Source of the DNA: CAYQDB01 sp964416195 | GTDB lineage: Bacteria; Zixibacteria; MSB-5A5; GN15; FEB-12 | NCBI GenBank assembly: GCA_964416195.1 | Contig: CAYQDB010000014.1 | Coordinates: 1 to 58,938, forward strand | Length of the DNA stretch: 58,938 nt | Direction of reading: 5' to 3' | Shown: positions 33,572 through 42,553 of the stretch, in pieces | Position numbering within the stretch: position 1 is the first letter of the stretch | Layout of the letters: every line of letters starts with the position of its first letter | Notes under the pieces: model-generated | What the model saw: the letters and a program-made list of their open reading frames with translations, nothing else | Told to the model about the DNA's origin: nothing | The model's database searches: none | Program-made: the position numbers and the translations under genes

Positions 33572-35565
33572 ATCCCAGAAGACTTACCTCTCCTCAAGCG
33601 TTAATCGATTTGAGAGATCAGCTTATCAACCAGCGGGAGGAGAATAAGACTATCATCACTGTTTGTGCCGGTACAGGTTGCCTGGCCTGTGGGTGTGAAG
33701 CTGTGACAGCCGCTTTCAGGGAGGCTCTTCAACAAAGTCATTTGGATAAAGAGGTTGAAATAAAAACGACGGGCTGTCATGGTTTTTGCGAGCGTGGTCC
33801 GCTGGTGGTTATTCAACCGGAGGGAATGTTTTATCAAAGAACAAAACCTGCCGATGCCAAGGTGATTGTTGAGCGCACGATTAAGAATGGAGAGCTGGTA
33901 AAAAAACTCCTTTACCGCGATCCGCAAACCAAAGAGGTTATTGTTCACGAAAAGGACATACCGTTCTATAAAAAACAGATGCGACTTGTCTTAGGGAAGA
34001 ACGGTTTCATGGATCCGACATCAATCAATGACTATATTGCTCTGGGCGGTTACCAGGCTTTGGCCAAAGCTCTAACCACGATGCAGCCCGAGGGAATCAT
34101 AGACGAGATCAAAAAATCGGGCTTAAGGGGTCGTGGCGGTGGTGGTTTCCTTACCGGCAGAAAATGGGCGTCATGCCGAAAGGCAAAGGGAGATCCGAAG
34201 TATGTCATCTGTAACGCTGATGAAGGTGACCCTGGAGCATTCATGGACCGTTCTCTACTTGAGGGCAACCCGCATTCTGTAATCGAGGGAATGGTTATCG
34301 GCGCTTATGCCATTGGCAGCAACGACGGTTTCGTTTATGTGCGGAACGAGTATCCGTTGGCGGTAAAGAACCTCTCCATTGCCCTGACGGCAGCTCGCGA
34401 GCACGGTATGCTGGGAGATGATATTCTCGGAACGGGCTTCAGGTTTGATATCGAAGTTTCCAGGGGGGGAGGAGCTTTCGTCTGCGGTGAATCCACAGCT
34501 TTGATGGCATCGCTGGAGGGCAGAGCCGGCGAACCCCGCGCTAAGTATGTCCACACGGTCGACGCCGGCCTCTGGAATAAACCCTCTAATCTGAATAATG
34601 TTGAGACTTGGTCCAATGTACCATTGATAATTGAAAAGGGAGCGGATTGGTATACGAAGATCGGGACTCAGGGGTCGAAAGGCACGAAGGTATTTGCTCT
34701 GACCGGTAAGGTCAACAACACCGGTTTGGTAGAGGTGCCAATGGGGATCTCCTTGCGCGAGGTTATCTGTAACATCGGTGGAGGAGTTCCCGGAAATAAG
34801 AAGCTAAAGGGGGTGCAAACCGGTGGCCCCTCAGGGGGCATATTAAGAGTCAGCACCAACGGAGAAGGCATACCGGAGAGTGGTATCCGAGAAGAAGAGA
34901 AAGTTGTGAATCTCATAGACTTACCAGTCGATTTTGACGAGTTGACAAAGGTTGGATCGATGATGGGATCCGGCGGAATGATCGTGATGGATGAAGATTC
35001 ATGCGTGGTCGATGTCGCTAAGTATTTCCTCAATTTTCTACAGGAGGAAAGCTGCGGGAAATGCCTTCCATGTCGAGAAGGGCTTCGCATGATGCTGAGT
35101 ATTTTGACCCGGATCAGCGAGGGCAAGGGAGAGATGGAAGATATCGCCGTTTTGGAAGAAATCTCCCGGGCGCTTTCTGATACCAGCCTGTGTGACCTTG
35201 GTGGCAGCGCTCCCAACCCTATTCTCTCAACTATTCGCTTTTTCCGTGAGGAATATGTGGCGCATATCAGGGACAAGCGCTGCCCGGCCGGGGTCTGCAA
35301 AGAGCTTGTTTCCCACGCTATAGATGAAAACTGCATCGGCTGCCATGTCTGCTTTAAGGTCTGCCCGTCCGACGCCATCGTAGGGAAGCCGAAAGAGCTC
35401 TATACGATTGTCCAGGAGAAGTGTATTCAGTGTGGCGCCTGCTACCAGATTTGCAATTATAATGCCATCAGGCGCGTAAAACGAGGTGAAGGAGAAATCG
35501 TTCAACTTCGGGCGCGGGAAATCTGGAAACCGAGAACCAAGGCAAAATCTGCCGCCATGGCATAG
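33568..35565 (+). CDS. NuoF-like NADH:flavin subunit with extra ferredoxin domains
   Basis: 665 aa, the HydB/HndC long form. An N-terminal thioredoxin-like [2Fe-2S] domain (about 28-110) precedes the FMN/NADH domain with GLRGRGGGGFLTGRKW and NADEGDPGAFMDR (about 195-250). An SLBB domain follows, then the [4Fe-4S] site SCGKCLPCREG near 496. At the end are two ferredoxin motifs (CIGCHVCFKVCP and CIQCGACYQIC). It oxidises or reduces NAD(H) with FMN. Its presence separates this complex from classical Mvh-Hdr, which has no NAD module. Confidence 0.94.
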   Translation: MNPRRLTSPQALIDLRDQLINQREENKTIITVCAGTGCLACGCEAVTAAFREALQQSHLDKEVEIKTTGCHGFCERGPLVVIQPEGMFYQRTKPADAKVIVERTIKNGELVKKLLYRDPQTKEVIVHEKDIPFYKKQMRLVLGKNGFMDPTSINDYIALGGYQALAKALTTMQPEGIIDEIKKSGLRGRGGGGFLTGRKWASCRKAKGDPKYVICNADEGDPGAFMDRSLLEGNPHSVIEGMVIGAYAIGSNDGFVYVRNEYPLAVKNLSIALTAAREHGMLGDDILGTGFRFDIEVSRGGGAFVCGESTALMASLEGRAGEPRAKYVHTVDAGLWNKPSNLNNVETWSNVPLIIEKGADWYTKIGTQGSKGTKVFALTGKVNNTGLVEVPMGISLREVICNIGGGVPGNKKLKGVQTGGPSGGILRVSTNGEGIPESGIREEEKVVNLIDLPVDFDELTKVGSMMGSGGMIVMDEDSCVVDVAKYFLNFLQEESCGKCLPCREGLRMMLSILTRISEGKGEMEDIAVLEEISRALSDTSLCDLGGSAPNPILSTIRFFREEYVAHIRDKRCPAGVCKELVSHAIDENCIGCHVCFKVCPSDAIVGKPKELYTIVQEKCIQCGACYQICNYNAIRRVKRGEGEIVQLRAREIWKPRTKAKSAAMA

Positions 35566-35577
35566 GAGAGCGACTTT

Positions 35578-37335
35578 ATGGCCAAAGTCTCAATAAATGT
35601 CGACGGTCATTCCATTGAAGTTGAAGAGGGTTCATATGTGCTCGAGGCCACTCGAAGTCTGGGGATCGATATTCCCACCCTCTGCCACTATCCATTCTTG
35701 GCGCCATATGCGGTCTGCCGTATCTGCGTGGTGGAAGCGCGTGACGGAAAGGGCTGGAGCAAGGTCGTCACAGCCTGCAATTATCCGACCTGGGATGGTC
35801 TTGAGATCTTAACTGATACTCCCAGGGTAGTCAATGCCCGCAGGGTCAATCTGGAGATGTTGATGTCCCGTTGTGCTCCGGTCCCCGTGCTCCTGCAACT
35901 GGCGGAACAATTTGGCATCGAGAAGCCGCGCTGGGGAGTCGGCGAGGATACTTGCATTCTCTGCGGTCTGTGTGTCCGGGTTTGCGATGAAGTCGTGGGG
36001 GCTAATGCTTTGACATTCAGCGAGAGGGGGATTTTCCGCAAGGTTTCGACGCCCTTTGATGAGGAGAGCGGTGATTGTATCCTGTGCGGCGCCTGCGCCA
36101 AAGTGTGTCCAACGGGCCATATTGTGATGGAAGATATTGAAAAACGAGAGGTTGTCCATAAAGAGATCTCTCTGGGCCCGGATGCAGCGATTTCCCTGCC
36201 TTTTCGTCAAGCCGTACCTAATGTGCCAATAATCAATCCGGAGCATTGCATTCACTTTAACACTGGTGGATGTCAGATCTGCTCGGAGGTCTGCCCTAAA
36301 GACTGTATTAACTATGAGGACACCGATCAGTTTGAGGACCTCGAGGTTGGCGCAGTAATAATGGCGACAGGCTTCGATAATTTCGATCCCACCCCGCTTA
36401 AGCAATACGGTTATGGCAACTATCCCAATGTCATCACCGCCGAAGAGTTTGAGGTTATGAATAACGCCGCCGGGCCGACAGGAGGAAAAATCGTCCTTGA
36501 GAACGGCGAGGAGCCACGCGCCATCGCCATCTTGCATTGTATTGGCAGCCGTGACGAGAACTATCACAAATACTGCAGCCGTGTTTGTTGTATGTATGCA
36601 CTCAAGTTCTCACATCTAGTCAAGGAAAAAACCAACGCTGAGGTATACCAACTCTACATCGATCTCCGCAGCTTCGGCAAAGGGTACGAGGAGTTCTACC
36701 AACGTATTCTTGAAGAGGATGTCAATGTAATTCGCGGCAAGGGTACTGAAGTGGTCCCTTCGGGCTTCCGGCGCGGCGAAGAGGGGTATCTGTTGGTTCG
36801 GTGCGAGGATACTCTCATCAGCAAATTCCGCGAAATACCGGTGGATATGGTCATCCTCTGCACAGCCCTGGAAGCTCGAGCCGACGCCAAGGAGGTAGCG
36901 CGGAAATTCAACATCTCGACAGGCGCCGACGGATGGTTTATTGAAGCACACCCGAAGCTGGGGCCGGTCTCGACCACCACCGACGGTGTGTTCCTGGCTG
37001 GGACCTGTCAGGGACCCAAAGACATTCCTGATGCCGTGGCCCAGGGCGGTGCAGCGGCATCGCATGCCATGAAACTTCTTTGTCTGGGCGAGATTCTGAT
37101 GGATGCTGCCTACGCCGTAGTCCGCGAGGAATACTGTAGTGGTTGCCGTATCTGCAATGAACTCTGCGCATATAATGCCATTGAATTCCTCGAGGATAAA
37201 AAGGTTAGCTCCATTAATTCCGCCTTGTGCAAAGCATGCGGTACCTGTGTTGCTGCATGTCCCGCCGGCGCCATTGTCGGTCGCCACTTTACCGACGAAC
37301 AGATTTATGCCCAAATTGAAGGGATGCTTTTATGA
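35578..37335 (+). CDS. HoxU/NuoG-type ferredoxin domain fused to HdrA C-terminal half
   Basis: 585 aa. Residues 1-70 form a [2Fe-2S] domain (C36, C47, C50, C67). Two [4Fe-4S] motifs follow (C126-C136 and C167-C177). The HxxxCxxC cluster site normally between them and the [2Fe-2S] domain is absent (SRCAPVPVLLQL instead). From about residue 195 the sequence turns into HdrA at the point corresponding to PFRQAVPN, with CIHF...CQICSEVCP, the GA-IMATGF segment, the HCIGSRDE region, and the FAD-closing GTCQGPKDIPDAVAQG. Two C-terminal ferredoxin motifs (CSGCRICNELC, CKACGTCVAAC) end the protein. It completes the split HdrA and should wire NuoF-like, HdrA and MvhD parts together. It overlaps mvhD by 4 nt. 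Confidence 0.9.
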   Translation: MAKVSINVDGHSIEVEEGSYVLEATRSLGIDIPTLCHYPFLAPYAVCRICVVEARDGKGWSKVVTACNYPTWDGLEILTDTPRVVNARRVNLEMLMSRCAPVPVLLQLAEQFGIEKPRWGVGEDTCILCGLCVRVCDEVVGANALTFSERGIFRKVSTPFDEESGDCILCGACAKVCPTGHIVMEDIEKREVVHKEISLGPDAAISLPFRQAVPNVPIINPEHCIHFNTGGCQICSEVCPKDCINYEDTDQFEDLEVGAVIMATGFDNFDPTPLKQYGYGNYPNVITAEEFEVMNNAAGPTGGKIVLENGEEPRAIAILHCIGSRDENYHKYCSRVCCMYALKFSHLVKEKTNAEVYQLYIDLRSFGKGYEEFYQRILEEDVNVIRGKGTEVVPSGFRRGEEGYLLVRCEDTLISKFREIPVDMVILCTALEARADAKEVARKFNISTGADGWFIEAHPKLGPVSTTTDGVFLAGTCQGPKDIPDAVAQGGAAASHAMKLLCLGEILMDAAYAVVREEYCSGCRICNELCAYNAIEFLEDKKVSSINSALCKACGTCVAACPAGAIVGRHFTDEQIYAQIEGMLL

Positions 37336-37793
37336 GTTTCGAGCCGAGAATAATAGGGTTTTTATGTAACTGGTGCAGTTATACGGGGGCTGACCTGGCC
37401 GGGACTGCTCGAATGAAATACCCAGCTAACATGACAAGTATCCGGGTGATGTGCAGCGGTCGCGTGGATCCAGGTTTTATTTTCGACGCCTTTCGCAGCG
37501 GCGCCGACGGCGTGTTGGTTTGCGGATGTCATCCCGGCGACTGCCATTACGTCGACGGGAATTATAAATGCATGCGTCGTATCCCACTCACGAAACGGAT
37601 TCTCAAAGAAATGGGTATCCCTCCGGAACGCCTGCGCTTGGAATGGGTTTCCGCGTCTGAGGGCGCGTTTTTCCAGCAGATTGTGAGTGAGTTCACCGAG
37701 CAGATCAGAGCTTTAGGTCCACTTGAGCTCAAGGACTGGGAGTTCAACCCGGAAAAAGAAGAAGTGCACCATGCAGAAGCTGCGGGAGAATAA
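37332..37793 (+). CDS. mvhD: MvhD-type [2Fe-2S] adaptor between hydrogenase and HdrA
   Basis: 153 aa. Matches the MvhD family from residue 4 (GFLCNWCSYTGAD) with further conserved cysteines in VMCSGRVDP and CGCHPGDCHY. MvhD links the hydrogenase to HdrA in methanogens and in many bacteria. It sits between the HdrA C-half gene and the hydrogenase small subunit gene (3-nt gap). Confidence 0.95.
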   Translation: MSFEPRIIGFLCNWCSYTGADLAGTARMKYPANMTSIRVMCSGRVDPGFIFDAFRSGADGVLVCGCHPGDCHYVDGNYKCMRRIPLTKRILKEMGIPPERLRLEWVSASEGAFFQQIVSEFTEQIRALGPLELKDWEFNPEKEEVHHAEAAGE

Positions 37794-37796
37794 ATA

Positions 37797-38768
37797 ATGG
37801 CTAAACCGAAACTTGCTATATACTGGGCTGCTTCCTGCGGCGGATGCGATATCGCCATTCTCGATATCGAGGATAAGATTCTTGATGTCGCGGAGTTTTT
37901 CGATATCGTGTTCTGGCCCTGCGCCATGGATTTCAAATACGACGATGTGAGGAAAATGGACGACAAATCTATTACCCTCACCCTCTTCAACGGAGCCATT
38001 CGCAGCGATGAGAATTATGAAATTGCTCAACTTCTGCGGCAGAAATCCCTGCTCTTATGCGCCTTTGGCAGTTGTGCTGCCGAAGGATGTATTCCGGCTC
38101 TGGCCAATCTGTATAACAAAGAGTCAATCTTCGATTATGTTTACAAAAGGTCTCCGTCCCTTGATAATTCTTCAGGTGTTGTGCCTCAGCCGGAAGTTCA
38201 GGTACCGGAAGGTAAGCTGACGATTCCTGGACTCTGGAATACGGTTCGCACCCTAGGTCAGACAGTGGAAGTTGACTATATTATTCCCGGTTGTCCGCCT
38301 CAATCGGATCAGATTGCCGCTGTAATAGAGACTGTCATAGATATCCTTAAGAACGACAAGCCTCTGCCACCCAAAGGGACGGTTTTGGGAGCAGGCGAAA
38401 AAACCGTCTGCGATGAATGTCCCCGCGAACGTAATGTTAAAAAGATCGGGAAATTCATCCGACCGTTTGAAATTGTTACCGATCCCAACCTGTGCCTTTT
38501 GGAACAGGGGATTGTTTGCGTGGGACCGGCGACTCGCGCTGGTTGTGGCGCCAAATGTGTGGCGGCCGGTGTTCCTTGCAGAGGATGCTATGGTTTACCG
38601 ACCAACATAAGGGACCAGGGAGCTAAGATGGCATCGGCGCTGGCCAGCGTCATCGATTCCACTGATCCGGAGGAGATTGATGTTATTATCGCAACCATAC
38701 CTGATCCCGTGGGGACATTTTACCGTTTCAGTCTCGCCGGTTCAATGCTAAGGAGAGTGCAGCTATGA
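37797..38768 (+). CDS. mvhG: [NiFe]-hydrogenase small subunit, MvhG type
   Basis: 323 aa. Proximal-cluster ligands C14 and C17 (SCGGC), then GSCAAEG and PGCPPQ. The C-terminal part contains a further cysteine-rich stretch (CDECPRER, CLLEQGIVCVG, GCGAKC, CRGC) for the additional [4Fe-4S] clusters. No signal peptide, so the enzyme is cytoplasmic, in line with group 3. Overlaps the large subunit gene by 4 nt. Confidence 0.95.
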   Translation: MAKPKLAIYWAASCGGCDIAILDIEDKILDVAEFFDIVFWPCAMDFKYDDVRKMDDKSITLTLFNGAIRSDENYEIAQLLRQKSLLLCAFGSCAAEGCIPALANLYNKESIFDYVYKRSPSLDNSSGVVPQPEVQVPEGKLTIPGLWNTVRTLGQTVEVDYIIPGCPPQSDQIAAVIETVIDILKNDKPLPPKGTVLGAGEKTVCDECPRERNVKKIGKFIRPFEIVTDPNLCLLEQGIVCVGPATRAGCGAKCVAAGVPCRGCYGLPTNIRDQGAKMASALASVIDSTDPEEIDVIIATIPDPVGTFYRFSLAGSMLRRVQL

Positions 38769-40249
38769 AGCAGATAGTAATCGACCCGATAACCCGTCTT
38801 GAGGGACACGGTAAGATTCATTTGTTTGTCAACGACGACAACAGCTTGGCTAATGCTTATTTTCAGGTACCAGAACTTCGCGGCTTTGAGAAGTTCTGCC
38901 AGGGACGGCCTGTAGAGGAAATGTGCCGAATCACTACCCGTATCTGCGGTGTCTGCCCTAGTGCTCATCATATGGCTTCGGCCAAAGCGGCTGACGCAGT
39001 CTACGGGGTTAAGATACCATCGGCGGCTTTTAAGCTCAGGGAACTGATGTATAATGGCTTTTATGCCAGTGATCACACCGTGCATTTCTTTGCCCTCGCC
39101 GGACCTGATTTTGTTTGCGGGCCTGATGCTCCTCCGGCTGAAAGGAATATACTCGGTGTCATCCAGAAGGTCGGAATAGACGCCGGCAAGAAGGTTATTG
39201 CTCAGCGGGCCGGTGGCCAGAGAATCATCGAAATCATAGGCGGCAAAAAGGTCCACCCGGTCACGACTCTTCCGGGAGGAATGGCAAAGAGAATTACCAA
39301 AGAAGAGCAACAGGAAATGATTGAGATCGGCGAACAGATGATTGAATTCGCCAAGTTCTCAATTCAAATTGTCAATGATATTGTCCTGGCTAACAAAGCC
39401 TACGTTGACCTGATCCTGTCGGACATGTACAGTCACAAAACCTACAACATGGGCCTGGTTGATGAAAATGGTAAGGTCAACTTCTATGACGGCAAAGTCA
39501 GGGTAACGGCACCGGATGGTAGCGAGCATGCCAAATACGAGCCAAAGGATTATTTGGATTATGTCGCTGAGCACGTCGAACCATATAGCTATCTAAAATA
39601 TCCTTTTCTTAAGAAAATCGGCTGGAAGGGATTTGTTGATGGCATGGATTCGGGTGTGTTCAAGGCTACGCCATTAAGCCGGCTCAACGTTTCGGATGGT
39701 ATGGCCACTCCCCTGGCTCAAGAAGAGTATGAACGTTTTTACGAAACCCTGACCGGCGACCGTTCAGGAAATACACCGGTTCATTCCACCTTAGCTACAC
39801 ACTGGGCGCGTGTTGTTGAGCTTGTTTTTTCCTGTGAAGCGGTTTTACAGCAGGCCAAGGATGATGAGATCACCTCGGATCATATTCTTGACCCACCCAC
39901 AGGAATCGTAGGCGAAGGAATCGGTATTGTCGAGGCTCCCAGAGGCACATTAACTCACCATTATAAAACCGACGAGAACGGGTTTATTACCGAGGCCAAC
40001 TTGATTGTAGGAACAACCAACAACAATGCCCCTATCAGCATGTCTATCAAGAGAGCAGCCGAAGGTCTGATCAAGAAAGGACAAGAGATCACCGACGGAA
40101 CCTTGAATAAGATCGAGATGGCTTTCCGGGCCTATGACCCCTGTTTTGGGTGTGCCACGCATTCACTTGCGGGGGAAATGCCGTTAGAGGTCATTGTGCA
40201 TGACGCCCAAAGTGGCGAGGTGATCCAGGTTGCCAGGAGGAACTGCTGA
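38765..40249 (+). CDS. mvhA: [NiFe]-hydrogenase large subunit, MvhA type (group 3c-like)
   Basis: 494 aa. The Ni-binding L1 motif RICGVCPSAHH (C61, C64) and L2 motif DPCFGCATH (C460, C463) are both intact. A tail of 28 residues follows the L2 His and should be cut off by the protease encoded next. Subunit composition and absence of export signals place it with cytoplasmic group 3c Mvh enzymes rather than respiratory hydrogenases. The reaction is reversible oxidation of H2. Confidence 0.96.
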   Translation: MKQIVIDPITRLEGHGKIHLFVNDDNSLANAYFQVPELRGFEKFCQGRPVEEMCRITTRICGVCPSAHHMASAKAADAVYGVKIPSAAFKLRELMYNGFYASDHTVHFFALAGPDFVCGPDAPPAERNILGVIQKVGIDAGKKVIAQRAGGQRIIEIIGGKKVHPVTTLPGGMAKRITKEEQQEMIEIGEQMIEFAKFSIQIVNDIVLANKAYVDLILSDMYSHKTYNMGLVDENGKVNFYDGKVRVTAPDGSEHAKYEPKDYLDYVAEHVEPYSYLKYPFLKKIGWKGFVDGMDSGVFKATPLSRLNVSDGMATPLAQEEYERFYETLTGDRSGNTPVHSTLATHWARVVELVFSCEAVLQQAKDDEITSDHILDPPTGIVGEGIGIVEAPRGTLTHHYKTDENGFITEANLIVGTTNNNAPISMSIKRAAEGLIKKGQEITDGTLNKIEMAFRAYDPCFGCATHSLAGEMPLEVIVHDAQSGEVIQVARRNC

Positions 40250-40761
40250 AGCCGATTCTGGTGATATGCCTTGGCAATGAGGTCCTCTCTGACGATTCTT
40301 TTGGACCCAAGATTGCCGAGATTCTCGATAAGCATTATAGCCTTGGGGAAAACGTTGAGGTTATATTCGCTCCACTGGCAGGTTTTAACTTGCTGGACCT
40401 ACTTGGGGATCGGCAAAGCGTTTTAGTAGTGGATACTATTGTTACAGGCAAAGCAAAACCCGGAACCCCTCATTTCTTCTCCATGGGACAACTTACTCCT
40501 TCCAGCAACTTAACTTGCAGTCACCAGATAAGCTTGCCGACAGCTATCAAGTTGGGCGCGGAGCTCGGTATTAGCATGCCCGAAGACATTGCTGTGCTGG
40601 CGATTGAGGCACAGGATGTTGAAACAGTGGGAGAGAATCTGACTGCCCCGGTTAAGGCCGCTATTGATAAAGCAATTGCCCTAATCATGGACTGGATAAA
40701 GTTAAAATGCCGGGAGAGCAAGCACAATGAACACAGAAAAGGCAAACGCTCCCTGGCCTGA
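40246..40761 (+). CDS. Hydrogenase maturation endopeptidase (HycI/HyaD family)
   Basis: I extend the gene to CTG at 40246, overlapping the mvhA stop as CTGA. GGAGG lies 5 nt before it, and the first strand KPILVICLGN of the family is then complete; the first standard start (GTG 40261) would cut into that strand. 171 aa. Conserved features: LGNEVLSDDSFG (metal-binding Asp), VVDTIVTG and the later CSHQISLP with His. It removes the C-terminal tail of the large subunit after Ni insertion. Confidence 0.88.
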   Translation: MKPILVICLGNEVLSDDSFGPKIAEILDKHYSLGENVEVIFAPLAGFNLLDLLGDRQSVLVVDTIVTGKAKPGTPHFFSMGQLTPSSNLTCSHQISLPTAIKLGAELGISMPEDIAVLAIEAQDVETVGENLTAPVKAAIDKAIALIMDWIKLKCRESKHNEHRKGKRSLA

Positions 40762-40906
40762 TGGTGAACAAGGACCTGTCCGGAATGTTTGGAACGAGGC
40801 TGGGTTGCCTAATCCGACGAATACACCACTCTGTTCAAAGCGAAAGCGCCGGGTCATTCCAAACGAATCCGCTACCAGTCGGAGCGTAGCGACGCGGGCT
40901 TTTTGA
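40727..40906 (+). CDS. Small unassigned frame after the maturation protease
   Basis: 59 codons, beginning inside the end of the protease gene behind GGGAG. The first 30 residues (NAPWPDGEQGPVRNVWNEAG) look natural, the rest is basic and doubtful and overlaps a terminator-like hairpin. It may be the truncated start of a further operon gene. No family recognised. Confidence 0.3.
   Translation: MNTEKANAPWPDGEQGPVRNVWNEAGLPNPTNTPLCSKRKRRVIPNESATSRSVATRAF
40869..40904 (+). terminator. Possible rho-independent terminator after the hydrogenase operon
   Basis: CCGC and GTCG on the left pair with CGAC and GCGG on the right, with a 5-nt bulge, and GGGCTTTTT follows (T-run 40900-40904). It is imperfect but sits where the plus-strand operon should end. 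Confidence 0.4.
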
Positions 40907-40968
40907 CTATGTGTTCTTCTGGATAGTGTTAGTCAAGTTCTTTCGTTTCCTTCTCATTGATTCTCCTT

Positions 40969-41574
40969 TCAAATTGATCTTGTGAGCGTGTGAACGAACC
41001 GATCAGGGATGGCATGGTCCAGTTGGGGAGTGGGATCGCCTCCGAAGTAGCATATACAGGCTGTCGTCTCTCTCACGGCATTGGCAAGGTCTTCCGCGCT
41101 TCTTGTCCCATGAGAGGGACTGGCCTGACGATAGTGCCAGTTCTGACAGAAAAGGCAATCAAAAGTACAGGCCTGGTAGAACACAGCCAGATTCTCATAT
41201 CCGTGCTCGGCTCCTTTGGCGTAGGAGAACTCCGGATAGCCAGATTCAGTCCCGCCGGGGCAGACCCAGTCGGCAACACAATTGGTGGGCAGAGGATCAT
41301 AGTACCAGCTAACCACTCCCTTTGCTCTAGTCCCGCCGAGATGGAAAAGCTTGCCTTCTCGATTCTCCCTCAAACCGCAGAATCCTTTTTCGCCCTTTGG
41401 GATTTGGCACTGATTAGCACACAGACTGCACTCGACCCCAATCTGATCTTTCGGCGGCTAAGCAGGCAAGTCAAAATCACGCCTGGATCTCACGTGTGCC
41501 TGCTCTATGAATGGACTGATCTTGTCAAAGCGATAGCGAATACAGTCCAAGCACACCGGCAAAGCTTGTGACAT
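40969..41574 (-). pseudogene. Radical SAM protein (PflA-like, AmmeMemoRadiSam-related), broken
   Basis: From the ATG at 41574 the frame encodes a Cys-containing N-terminus (CLDCIR..., then CSLCANQCQIP and GFCGLREN), but TAG interrupts it at 41458-41460. After the stop the frame continues through GVVSWYYDPLPTNCVADWVC and the cluster motif CTFDCLFCQNWH (CxxxCxxC) to a premature end at 40969, soon after GGDPTPQ. About half of the expected length is missing at the C-terminus. A premature stop and truncation mean it is not functional. Confidence 0.75.
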
Positions 41575-41907
41575 CAGCCGCGAGGTTTCACATCAAGAAA
41601 GACACTTAACTTGGTAAGACTTAGCCAAATCCGCTACCTCTGCAAAAGTGAATTACGCTCTAGCCTGAAAGCGATTTGGCAACAGGCACCGCCGACTTCA
41701 TTAGCCATTCCTGTTGTTACTTGTTAATCTCACGGTTGTTCAGCAACCTATCAAAGGCGAAAACTCAACAGGTTACGGACAAGAACTTAAACAGCGATAA
41801 ACGACAATTCCTTCGGTCGGCTCAGGGCTCATGTGTGCCCACTACAATTCCTGACCGTCTGTTTCCAGCGGGAACGTCAGCTAACACTTCGATCAAGCAG
41901 CAATCGG
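41575..41907. other. Intergenic region, no feature recognised
   Basis: I see no credible gene, hairpin or promoter in this 330-nt stretch, which is upstream of the broken radical SAM gene and downstream of the ACT-domain gene. Confidence 0.5.
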
Positions 41908-42321
41908 CTAAATTCCCAATGCCTGTGCCGCCTTTTCATAATCCTCCGGCTTCACCCACATGACGTAGCCAAACGCCCCGCTGATAGAACTCACGCCATT
42001 TGCTGCGTGGACATTGACGCCGGCATTAGAGAGTTTCAGGTGGTGTTCGACTAGTGCTCCCGGTTTGTCTTCTCCCTGAATCAGAAACGCTTTCTTCGGA
42101 CCAATTAGCGTGATACCTTCTTCGGCCGCGGCTTCTAGCATTTGCTCGGCACTCTCGGGGAAGAAGTCCAGTTGGGTCTGGCCTTCGCCGGCGGGAAAGG
42201 CGGTAAATGCCAGCAGATTGACACCCCGCTCTTTCAGACGCTCCAGCAGCCGGTATCCTTCGCCAGGCTTATCCTCAACCGTGGCGTAGAAATAATCGAC
42301 TCTTCGTATTATTTCTGCCAT
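41908..42321 (-). CDS. ACT-domain protein
   Basis: 137 aa with GAAGGAG about 8 nt before the ATG. Two ACT-like modules are visible (about 8-65 and 73-130): VEDKPGEGYRLLERLKERGVN and QGEDKPGALVEHHLKLSNAGVN each have the D-x-PG turn and following helix of the ligand site. ACT pairs sense amino acids or other small metabolites. There is no enzymatic domain. It appears intact although it sits in the mobile region. Confidence 0.85.
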   Translation of the reverse strand: MAEIIRRVDYFYATVEDKPGEGYRLLERLKERGVNLLAFTAFPAGEGQTQLDFFPESAEQMLEAAAEEGITLIGPKKAFLIQGEDKPGALVEHHLKLSNAGVNVHAANGVSSISGAFGYVMWVKPEDYEKAAQALGI

Positions 42322-42553
42322 TGAAATACTCCTTCAAGGTATTCTCAGAATAAATGCTACATCCTTTCACGAATACCTCCACGAACTGCAGAAAGCTAAG
42401 ACATGTTTTCTATAATTGTAAATCCTTTCCTGAAATTCCAGCCCTGCCCCTTTCCTGTATCACTCATCGTCTATCTTGGCTCTTTCCAATTGATATCGTC
42501 AAGGCTTCCCTGAACAGCCGGCGCACCTCGCTCTTCACCCAATCCCCACCTTC

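Noticed and set aside
20465..41574. Stop-codon recoding to explain the internal stops in three genes of the second element
   Set aside because: The three interruptions are TAA (20870), TGA (about 22481) and TAG (41458), so no single reassignment explains them. Intact neighbours end in TAA, TAG and TGA. Two of the three genes have further frameshifts or truncation.
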